A stretch of 64,000 nucleotides of DNA from Pyrocephalus nanus (Eukaryota > Chordata > Aves > Passeriformes > Tyrannidae): positions 97,176,418-97,240,417 of the forward strand of contig CM076261.1 of assembly GCA_038380795.1 (NCBI GenBank), given 5' to 3'. Position 1 is the stretch's first letter, and each line of letters begins with the position of its first letter. Below are positions 23,701-35,700 of this stretch, piece after piece. A program made the position numbers and the translations under genes. The notes under the pieces were generated by a model that had not been told where the DNA came from, did not search any database, and saw only the letters and a program-made list of their open reading frames with translations.

Positions 23701-26700
23701 GAAAAAGGGAAAAAGGGAAAAGGGAGAAGGGAAAAAGGGAGAAGGGAAGGGGAAGGGAAAAAGTGAAAAGGGAAAAGGGAAAAAGGGAAAAGGGAAAAGG
23801 GAAAAGGGAAAAAGGGAGAAGGGAAAAGGGAAAAAGGGAAAAAGGGAGAAGGGAAAAAGGGAAAAAAGGGAAAAGAAAAAAGGGAAGGGAGAAGGGGAAA
23901 AGGGAAAAGAGAAGGGGAAAAAAGGGAAAGGAGAAGGGAAAAAGGGAGAAGAGAAAAGGGAATAAAGGAAAAAGGGAAAAGAGGAAAAGGAAAAAGGGGA
24001 AAGGAAAAAGGGAAAGAGAGGGAGGTGGAGAAGGGAAAAGAGGGAAGAAGAAGATGGAAAAGGGAAGAAGGACAGAATCCCCCGAGTGGGAAGGGACCCA
24101 CGAGGACCATCAAAGTCCAATCCTGGCCCCGCACAGGACAATCCCAAAATCCCAACCCTGATCCTGAGAGCCTTGGGGACAACTGGGGGGACAAGCAGGG
24201 ATTGGGGGGGGGGGCTGGGCTGACCCCAGAATTCCCACCAGGATCTGGGAAGAGGGACAAGGATACACCAGGTGGGTGCAGGTGAGCATGGCCCGCTGCC
24301 GAACCGGCGTCCGCAGCGTCTCCAGCGGCTCTGCCCGGATGAATTCCTGGGAAAAACAACAGGAGACAATTCCAGGGACAATTCCAGGGACAATTCCAGG
24401 GGACAATTCCAGGGACAATTCCAGGGACAATTCCAGGGGACAATTCCAGGGGACAATTCCAGGGACAATTCCAGGGACAATTCCAGAGACAATTCCAGGG
24501 ACAATTCCAGGGACAATTCCAGGGGACAATTCCAGGGACAATTCCAGGGACAATTCCAGGGACAATTCCAGGGACAATTCCAGGGGACAATTCCAGAGAC
24601 AATTCCAGGGACAATTCCAGGGGACACTTTTAGGGGACAATTCCAGGGGACAATTCCAGGGACAATTCCAGAGACAATTCCAGAGACAATTCCAGGGACA
24701 ATTCCAGGGGACACTTTTAGGGGACAATTCCAGGGGACAATTCCAGGGACAATTCCAGGGGACAATTCCAGGGACAATTCCAGGGGACAATTCCAGAGAC
24801 AATTCCAGGGACAATTCCAGGGGACAATTCCAGGGACAATTCCAGGGACAATTCCAGGGACAATTCCAGGGGACAATTCCAGGGAGAATTCCAGGGACAC
24901 TTCCAGGGGACAATTCCAGGGACAATTCCAGGGGACAATTCCAGGGACAATTCCAGAGACAATTCCAGAGACAATTCCAGGGGACAATTCCAGGGGACAA
25001 TTCCAGAGACAATTCCAGGGACAATTCCAGGGGACACTTTTAGGGGACAATTCCAGGGGACAATTCCAGGGACAATTCCAGAGACAATTCCAGGGGACAA
25101 TTCCAGGGGACAGTTCCAGGGACAATTCCAGGGACAATTCCAGGGACAATTCCAGGGGACAATTCCAGGGACAATTCCAGGGACAATTCCAGAGACAATT
25201 CCAGGGACAATTCCAGGGACAATTCCAGGGACACTTCCAGGGGACAATTCCAGGGACAATTCCAGAGACAATTCCAGGGACAATTCCAGGGGACACTTCC
25301 AGGGACAATTCCAGGGGACAATTCCAGGGACAATTCCAGGGGACAATTCCAGGGACAATTCCAGGGACAATTCCAGGGACAATTCCAGGGGACAATTCCA
25401 GAGACAATTCCAGGGACAATTCCAGGGGACAATTCCAGGGGACAATTCCAGAGACAATTCCAGGGACAATTCCAGGGACAATTCCAGGGGACAATTCCAG
25501 GGACACTTCCAGGGGACAATTCCAGAGACAATTCCAGAGACAATTCCAGGGACAATTCCAGGGACCCTCCCAGGGACAATTCCAGGGGACAATTCCAGGG
25601 ACCCTCCCAGGGACAATTCCAGGGGACAATTCCAGGGACACTCCCAGGGACATCCAGCCCTGTTATCCCCACATTCCAGAGGGTCCCCGTGCCCTCCCAG
25701 GATCCCTCCCCTGTGCCCCCAGGACCCCCCTAATGCTGCCCACACCCCCATGGTCCCCCCACCCAGTGCCCCCCAGGGCCCTCCCAGTGCCCCCCAGGGC
25801 CCTCCCAGTTTCCCCCTGTGTCCTCCAGGACCCTCCCAGTGTCCCCCAGAACCCTCCCAGTGTCCCCCATGATCCACCAGTGCCCCCCAGGTCCCTCCCA
25901 GTTTCCCCCTGTGTCCTCCAGGACCCTCCCAGTGTCCTCCAGGACCCTCCCAGTGTCCCCCAGTGTCCTCCAGGACCCTCCCAGTGTCCCCCAGTGTCCT
26001 CCAGGACCCTCCCAGTGTCCCCCAGTGTCCTCCAGGCCCCTCCCAGTGTCCCCCAGAACCCTCCCAGTGTCCACCATGATCCACCAGTGCCCCCCAGGAC
26101 CCTCCAGTGTCCCCCTGTTTCCTCCAGGACCCTCCCAGTGCCCCCCAGGACCCTCCCAGTGCCCCCCAGGACCCTCCCAGTGTCCCCCAGGACCCTCCCA
26201 ATGCCCCCCAGGACTCCTCCGAGCCCTCCTGGTGTCCCTCAGTACCCTCCCAAATCTTCCCAGTGTCCCCCAGTGCCTTCCAGGACCCTCCCAGTGTCCT
26301 GCAGGACCCTCCCAGTGCCCCCCAGGCCCCTCCGAGCCCTCCTGGTGTCCCTCAGTGCCCCCCAGTGCCCTCCCAGTGCCCTCCCAGTGCCCTCCAGGAC
26401 CCTCCCAGTGCCCTCCAGCACCCTCCCAGTGCCCCCCAGTGCCCTTCAGAGCTCTCCAGGACCCTCCCAGTGCCTTCCAGGACCCTCCCAGCACCCCCCA
26501 GGACCCTCCCAGTGCCCCCCAGTGCCCTTCAGAGCTCTCCAGGACCCTCCCAGTGCCCTCCAGCACCCTCCCAGTGCCCCCCAGTGCCCTCCCAGTGCCC
26601 CCCAGTGTCCCCCAGTGCCCCCCAGTGCCCTCCAGGACTCTCCCAGTGCCCTCCAGCACCCTCCCAGTGCCCCCCAGTGCCCTCCAGCACCCTCCCAGTG

Positions 26701-29700
26701 CCCCCCAGTGCCCCCCCAGTGCCCTCCCAGTGCCCCCCAGTGCCCTCCAGGACCCTCCCAGTGCCCCCCAGTGCCCTCCAGCACCCTCCCAGTGCCCCCC
26801 AGTGCCCCCCAGTGCCCCCCTTACCACCATGTGTGCGACCAGCTCGGCCTTGCGGGCGAGGACGAATCCGGGGGGGCCCTTCCCGTGGGACACGGCCTGG
26901 GCCAGCATGGCCAGGCTGCGGATCAGGCACAGCTTCAGCGGCACGTCCTGCGGGAACGCGGGAATGTGGGAATGGGAATGGGAATGTGGGAATGGGAATG
27001 TGGGTATGGGAATGGGGGAATGGGAATGGGGGAATGTGGGAATGGGGGAATGGGAATGTGGGAATGGGAATGTGGGAATGTGGGAATGGGAATGTGGGAA
27101 TGTGGGAATGGGAATGTGGGAATGTGGGAATGGGAATGTGGGAATGGGAATGTGGGAATGGGAATGCGGGAATGTGGGAATGGGAATGTGGGAATGTGGG
27201 AATGGGAATGGGAATGTGGGAATGTGGGAATGCGGGAATGGGGGAATGGGGGAATGTGGGAATGGGAATGTGGGTGTGGATATGGGAATGTGGGAATGGG
27301 AATGTGGGAATGTGGGAATGTGGGAATGTGGGAATGCGGGAATGCGGGAATGCGGGAATGTGGGAATGTGGGAATGGGAATGTGGGAATGTGGGAATGCG
27401 GGAATGCGGGAATGTGGGAATGTGGGAATGGATGGGGGGATGTGGATATGGGAATGGGGGAATGGGGGAATGTGGGAATGGGAATGTGGGAATGTGGGAA
27501 TGCGGGTGTGGGAATGTGGGAATGGGAATGTGGGAATGGGAATGTGGGAATGGGAATGTGGGTATGGGAATGTGGGAATGGGAATGTGGGAATGGGAATG
27601 GGAATGTGGGAATGTGGGAATGGGGGAATGGGGGAATGGGGGAATGTGGGAATGTGGGAATGGGAATGTGGGAATGGATGGGGGGATGTGGATATGGGAA
27701 TGTGGGAATGGGGGAATGTGGGAATGGGAATGGATGGGGGAATGTGGGAATGTGGGAATGGGAATGGGGGAATGTGGGAATGTGGGAATGTGGGAATGGG
27801 AATGTGGGAATGGGAATGTGGGAATGTGGGAATGTGGGAATGCGGGAATGCGGGAATGGATATGGGAATGTGGGAATGGACACGGGAATGGGGGAATGTG
27901 GATATGGGAATGTGGGAATGGATGGGGGAATGTGGGAATGTGGGAATGTGGGAATGGGAATGTGGGAATGGGAATGTGGGAATGGGAATGTGGGAATGGG
28001 GGAATGGGAATGTGGGAATGCGGGTGTGGGAATGTGGGAATGGGAATGTGTGAATGGGAATGTGGGAATGGGAATGGGAATGTGGGTATGGGAATGTGGG
28101 AATGGGAATGGGAATGTGGGAATGTGGGAATGTGGGAATGGGGGAATGGGGGAATGGGGGAATGTGGGAATGGGGGAATGTGGGAATGGGGGAATGTGGG
28201 AATGGATGAGGGAATGTGGGAATGGGAATGTGGGAATGGATGGGGGGGATGTGGGTGTGGATGGGGGAATGTGGGAATGGATGGGGGAATGTGGGAATGT
28301 GGATATGGGAATGTGGGAATGGATATGAGAATATGGGAATGGATACGGGAATGTGGGAATGGATACGGGAATGTGGACATGGATGTGGGAACAGGGCCGT
28401 GGATATGGGAATATGGCCATGGATATGGGAATGTGGGAATGGACATGGGAATGTGGGAATGTGGATATGGGAATGTGGACGTGGATGTGGGAACAGGGCT
28501 ATGGATATGGGAATATGGCCATGGATACAGGAACAGGACCATGGATACAGGAATATGGCCATGGATATGGGAACAGGGCCCCCATGGACACGGGACCACT
28601 TCTGTGGTCTTTATTAATGATTTATAATTATTTGTTAGTTATTAATTATTATCAATAATTTATTAATAATTATTAAACTATTAACCTATCGTTTAATAGG
28701 AATTAGAAATAGTAATTTAATTATTTAATAATTATTATAAATACATTATATTAAGAAATTAAATATAAATAATTCAGGTAATGTTACATAAAAATTGTTA
28801 GAAATGTGGATTCTGTTAGTTAATAAGTATAAATTAATAGGTTGATTATAGTTAAATATGTTATATATTATACATAATATATAAATAATATACATTATAT
28901 AAAATATATTATATATAATATAAAATAAATTGATAATAAATAATATTAATATATAATATATTTTAGAAATATTATCAACATTATAAATATAAATTAAATT
29001 TATTAGCTAATTATTCTAATAATGCAGTGATAGATATCCTTTATACTATATGGATATTATAAAATGTATAGTATATAATAATTATGTTATGTAATAAATT
29101 GAACATATTTAATAAAACAGCTAGCACAAATAATTATGGAGTGATTATCAATTATAAATTTCTAATTTTGATGTTATAATTTCATAATTTGGTCACGTCA
29201 TTTTTATTATTTTTAGAAATTATTTTATGCTTCTTCTAAGTACAACAAATAGACAAGAGATAATATAATATAAATCATAAGTAATTACATATTATTATTA
29301 TATCCTGATTTTATTATCCCTTGTGAATATCAATCTTATTATTTGATGATCATCTTAAATGCAATAATATATATAATATTTATAATAATATATATAAATA
29401 ATGGAAATAATATCAAATATACACGATATATTATTGAATGATATATATTATGTGTATTGTCTAGAGAGAATATACATGATAAATTATTGAAATTAAATTG
29501 ATTGAAATTTAAATTATTGAAATTCAATTTAAATTATTGACATTAAATTGAAATTACTGAAATTTAAATTATTGACATTAAATTGAAATTATTGGCATTG
29601 AAATGAAATTATTGAAATTTAAATTGTTGAAATTAAATTTAAATTATTGACATTACATTGAAATTATTGACATTTAAATTATTGACATTAAATTGAAATT

Positions 29701-32700
29701 ATTGACATTTAAATTATTGACATTAAATTGAAATTATTGACATTTAAATTATTGACATTAAATTGAAATTATTGGCATTAAATGGAAATTACTGAAATTT
29801 AAATTCTTGAAATTAAATTTAAATTATTGACATCAAATTGAAATTCTTGAAATTAAATTTAAATTATTGACATTAAATTGAAATTATTGAAATTTAAATT
29901 GTTGAAATTAAATTGAAATTATTGACATCAAATAGAAATTATTGAAATTGAAATTATTAAAGTTAAATTAAAGTTATTAAAATAAAATTGAAATTATTGA
30001 CATTTAAATTATTGAAATTAAATTTAAATTATTGGCATTGAATTTAAATTATTGAATAATTGAACAATAATAATAATAATAATAATAATAATAATTAGGC
30101 ACCAGGAAGCTGTGGAAGTTGTTAGTGCAGAGGGAAGGGAAAGGGAGCGTCAGTGAAGCCCCGGAGAAGCCACGGCCCGACAGGAAAAAGGCAATTTTTG
30201 GGTCAAAAACTAAAGATAAACGTGAATTTGAACAGAAATGGGACTCGGAAATGTGGCTGGAAATAGAAATGTCATTTAAATTTAAAAAAAAAACAAAAAA
30301 AACCCCCAAAACCCGAAAAAGAATATAAAAGGAATAAAAAAAATTTAAAATAGGAATAAAGAATCGGAATTCCCGGAATATTTATGTCAGAAAAGACCCC
30401 TGGGATCAGAATTCCAGAATATTTATGTTGGAAAAGACTCCTGGGATCGGGATCCTGGAATATTTAGGCTGGAAAAGACCCCCAAGATCGGAATTCCAGA
30501 ATATTTATGTAGGAAAAGACCCTCGGGATTGGAATTCCTGGAAAATTTATGTTGGAAAAGACCCCTGGGATCGGAATTCCAGAATATTTATGTCAGAAAA
30601 GACCCCCAGGGTCAGAATTCCAGAATATTTTAGTCAGAAAAGACCCCTTGGGATCAGAATTCCCAGAATATTTAGGCTGGAAAAGACACCGGGGTTGGAA
30701 TTCCTGGAATATTTGGGCCAGGAAAGACCCCCGGGGTCAGAATTCCCAGAATATCTAGGCCGGAAAAGACCCCCTGGGATTGAAATTCCTGGAATATTTA
30801 TGTCAGAAAAGAACCCCAGGGTCAGAATTCCTGGAATATTTAGGCCGGAAAAGACCCCCAGGGTCAGAATTCCTGGAATATTTAGGCTGAAAAAGACCCT
30901 CTGGGGTTGGAATTCCGGAATATTTATGTCGGAAAAGACCCCCGGGATCAGAATTCCAGAATATTTAGGCCAGAAAAGACTCCCCGGGATCAGAATCCCG
31001 GAATATTTATGTCAGAAAAGACCCCTGGGGATCAGAATTCCTGGAATATTTATGTCAGAAAAGATCCCTGGGGATCAGAATTCCTGGAATATTTATGTCA
31101 GAAAAGATCCCTGGGGATCAGAATTCCTGGAATATTTATGTCAGAAAAGACCCCTGGGATCAGAATTCCTGGAATATTTAGGCCGGAAAAGCCCCCCGGG
31201 ATCCTGGGACGACTTCCCTGCCGTGTGAGCTCCTGCCCTGCTGGCAGCTCTGGACCATTCAGGGAACGATCCCAGCACGGAAAACCAGGAATTTCCCCCG
31301 GGAATGAGGAGCAGCAGCTCCCCCAGGGGTTTTTTTCCCCCCTCCCCTCCCAAATTCCCGGTGGGAAGAGGCCGAGAGAGAGCGGAGAGGGAAGGGAGCG
31401 GAGCGGGAGCCTCTCACCACGGTACCTTGGTGTCTACTTTAATCCCCAGAACCTGAACGGGGGGAAAAACAAACGGTTATGGGATGGGATGGGATGGGAT
31501 GGGATGGGATATCTGGGATGGGATATCTGGGATGGATGGGATGGGATGGGATGGGTGGGATGGGTTAGATGGGATGGGATGGAATGGATTGGATGGGATG
31601 GGATGGGATGGGATATCTGGGATGGGATGGACGGATGGGATGGGATGGGGTGGGATGGGATGGGATGGATGGGATGGGTTGGGTTCAATGGGATGGGATA
31701 GGATGGGTTGGATGGGATGGGATGGGATGGGATGGGATGGGATGGGATGGGATGGGTTGGATGGGATGGGCTGGGCTGGGCTGGGCTGGGGTGGGTTGGA
31801 TGGGATGGGATGGGTTGGGATGGGTTAGAAGGGTTGGGATGGGATGGGATGGGATGGGTGGGTGGGTGTGGGGAGGGGTCTCACCTTGGTGTTGAAGTAC
31901 TGGAAGATGTTCCTCAGGATGTCGGCCTCGATGCGGGGCAGGATCAGCTCCGGCGGGGCGGCCACGGCCACGTGGCCGTAGCACAGGATGAGGCTGCTCT
32001 TGATCTTCTCCACCTCGGTGTCGCTGCGGTCCTGGGGGATGGGGAAAAAATAAAAAAAGGATCCAGAGTGTCCCCCCCAGAGGAGGGACAGCCTCTCCAA
32101 GGGGGGAATGTGGATATTCAGGGGACCAGTCGTGGGGTGGGATGGGGTGGATGGGATGGGATGGGTTGGGTGGGGAGGGGATGGGGTGGGTGGGGTGGGA
32201 TGGGATGGGATCCCAATCCTTGATGATCCCACCCTCAGGATCCCACCCCTGAGGATCCCATCCCCTCAAGATCCATCCCTGCTGATCCCATCCCTGCTGA
32301 TCCCATCCCTGCTGATCCCATCCCTGCTGATCCCACCCCTGATGATCCCATCCCTGCTGATCCCACCCTCAGGATCCCATCCCTGATGATCCCACCCCTG
32401 ATGATCCCACCCTCAGGATCCCATCCCTGATGATTTCTCCCTCAGGACCCCATCCCTGATAATCCCACCCTCAGGACCCCATCCCTGATAATCCCCCCCT
32501 CAGGATCCCATCCCTGATAATCCCCCCCTCAGGATCCCATCCCTGATAATCCCACCCTCAGGACCCCATCCCTGATAATTCCCCCCTCAGGATCCCACCC
32601 TCAGGATCCCATCCCTGATGATCCCATCCCCTCAGGATCCCCCCCTCAGGATCCCACCCCGTCCCAGCAGGAGCCCCCCCGGGCTCTCACCTTGAAGATG

Positions 32701-35700
32701 CTGAAGAGCCCCACGGACTTCTTGAACACGTCAGACCTCACAAAGTCCTCCAGCTTGGCCAAGGTCTCCTCCAGGTGATGGACGGCGCAGATCCCGAAGC
32801 AGGAAGCCAATCCCTGAGGGGAATCAGGGAAAAAAACCCCAAAAACCAAAAAAAAAAAAAACATTAACAGCCAGCAATTAATTGAGCAGCCCCAGCTGAT
32901 GCTCCCGTGGCTTTAATTCCCGGCACCCGAGCTGTGCCAAGGGAATTCCGGGCACAGGGACAGGTTGGGACGTGGGCAGGCAGGAACAGAGTCCCAGTGG
33001 GGAACTGGGAATGGGGCAGGACGGGCAGGTCCTGCCCTGTCCACCCATCCTGAACGGGCTGGGCTGGGAATCCGTGGGGAATTTAAATCCTGGAGCAGCT
33101 GGATGAGCTGGAGCAGGGCCAGGAGCTGAGGGAAGAGCTCGGCCAAGGGCAGGGGGAGCTGGGAATGTGCCAGGAGCAGGGCTGGGATGGGCAGGAAAAG
33201 CTCGATCCCGACCCCTTCGGCTCCAGGGCAGGGAAAGGGGAAAACGAGCTGGAGGGGGAGAAGGTTTTGTAAAGATCCAAAGAGTGGATGGCCTGGAAAT
33301 TCCTCCCTGGGAGGGTGGGGAGGGGTTGGGATGGAATTCCCAGAGAAGCTGTGGCTGCCCCTGGATCCCTGGGAGCATCCAAGTAGCAGCCAGGGACAGT
33401 GGGATGAGATGGTCCCAGCCAAACCACCCTGGAATTCCACGATTTTGGTAGGGATAAGACAGGGGGAATGATGGATTTAGACTGAAAGAGTTGAGATTCA
33501 GAGCAGAGGAAGAGAGAGTTTCGTGCTGGGGGTGGTGAAACACCGCAGATCCCAGGCTGCAAAACCCCCCTGAGCCCACCCAGCCCTGCCCCTGTCCCCA
33601 AGTGCCACCTCCCCAGGGATGTCCAATCCCCTGAAGAAGGAAGGGTTAATTGAGATGCTTTTACTGTAAATCCACAAGACCCTACCCCCCTTGTACGACT
33701 TATAGTTTACTGTAAGTTATATTTCGTTTGCTGTAAGCAGCATTTCATACTAAGAAGACCGAGGACATTAAACCTTAAAGGAACCACAACAAACACCAGG
33801 CAAGGAACTCAACACCCATAAATCTCATCTAGGGGAGCCAAGGTAGTGAAGCCACTCAGTTAAGTCAGTCTTTGAGAAACAAGAGGTTAAAACACAAAAC
33901 TGTGAAAAGAAAATTCAAAACCCTAGCATTAGGAAACCAGAGAATAAATTGTCTGAAGAACAGAGCATACTGACTAGGTAGAGCATTCCTCAAAAGATAG
34001 CAGCATTCTTCAGAGAGATAGCAACTCAGCAGATCCTAGGATGGGCCAAAAGTCAACCTGACCCTATCATGCTCCCCAAAACTACCCTAAAAGGAGAAGA
34101 CCTAAAGAAAGTTTGAAAGTTCACAGTGAGGAAGACTCACAAGACGACCCCCGCCCGGAGGAAGGCAACAGGAACTCCCACCTCTAAACCTCCCCAAATT
34201 GAAGACTCCGCCCAGACCCCGCCTATATATGAATATTACAAGTAAATGTTGCAATATAATGAATATGCATGATTATGTTGTAATCCTATACTCAAAAACT
34301 GTATAAAAGAGCTCTGCTGATTGTACAAGACAGAGCCTTTTTGTCCAGGGCGACCTGGAGGCTCTCCAACACCTTGTATTAAAATACCTCCCGCTTTAAA
34401 GAAACAAAATTTATCTCTAAAGCAGTCTCTCTGTGCTTTTTTGGGGCAAAAATTCGGCTTCAGTAGACATTTCAATAGGTGAAGCAGGCCCAAAGCCAAG
34501 GCCTTCTTGAAGCTTCAGCGATCAGAACACGAGAACAACAGAAAGTACGAAAGGTCATGCGAGGAAGAGGAGTTAAAAACGGACCCTAAGATGAAGGCAA
34601 ACAGGAACTGCCACCAAAATATTCCTCAAAATAGAGACCACGCCTCCATCTCCGCCCCGACTCCACCTGCTATGGATATTGTAACGTAATGATGCAATAA
34701 TATGAATATGTATGTGAATGTGTTGTCATCATTGTCAAAATCTGTGTAAATTGCTCGTTCTATTCAAGCACCTCGGAGCCTGTTTTTCCAGCAATAGCTG
34801 GCAGGCTGCCCCGGCCGTGATGCCCAAAAAGGCAGATTAAAAACTGTTTAGACAGAGTTTTGTGTCTAAAGCAGCAAGGTATTTATTTATTTACCGGCCG
34901 GGGTAGCCTGCCAGCTTCTTCAGCCGTTAAATAAATAAATACCTTGCTGCTTTAGACAAAAAACTCCTGTCTAAACAGTTTTTAATCTGCCTTTTTGGGC
35001 ATCACCCCCCCAGGGATGGGGGGGAGCCAGAGCTGGGCAGGGAATTCTCCCAAAAATCCCACATTGAGCCTCCCCTGGGGAAGAGGAGCTCAGCGAGGCA
35101 GGACCTCCCTCCACACATCCCACCAGGACCTCCCTCCACATCCCACCAGCACCACCCTCCACATCCCACCAGCACCACCCTCCACATCCCACCAGCACCA
35201 CCCTCCACATCCCACCAGCACCACCCTCCACATCCCACCAGCACCACCCTCCACATCCCACCAGGATTTCTCACCACCAATTCCTCACCTCCCTCTCGGC
35301 CTCCTCCTGGTACCTGGCTGTTTCCAGGAGCTCCTGGAGCTGCTTCTGCACCAGGTCCTTGCTGGCACAGGCTCCCAGCGTTGTCCCGATGCATTTGTAG
35401 AGGAAATTCTGGAGGAACACCAGGAATGTCACTGGTGGGGGGGGAAACACCTACAGAGCCCACAGCTCCGGCCTGACCGGCACAGCCAACACCTCCACTT
35501 CCCTCCTGACAGTCCTGCTTCCCTCCTGACAATCCTGACAATCCTGCTTCCCTCCTGACAATCCTGCTTCCCTCCTGACAATCCTGCTTCCCTCCTGACA
35601 ATCCTGACAATCCTGCTTCCCTCCTGACAGTCCTGCTTCCCTCCTGACAATCCTGCTTCCCTCCTGACAATCCTGCTTCCTTCCTGACAATCCTGACAAT

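Noticed and set aside
33640..34893. Retroviral gag, pol or env genes next to the LTRs
   Set aside because: All frames between and around the LTRs are short and unrelated to retroviral proteins.
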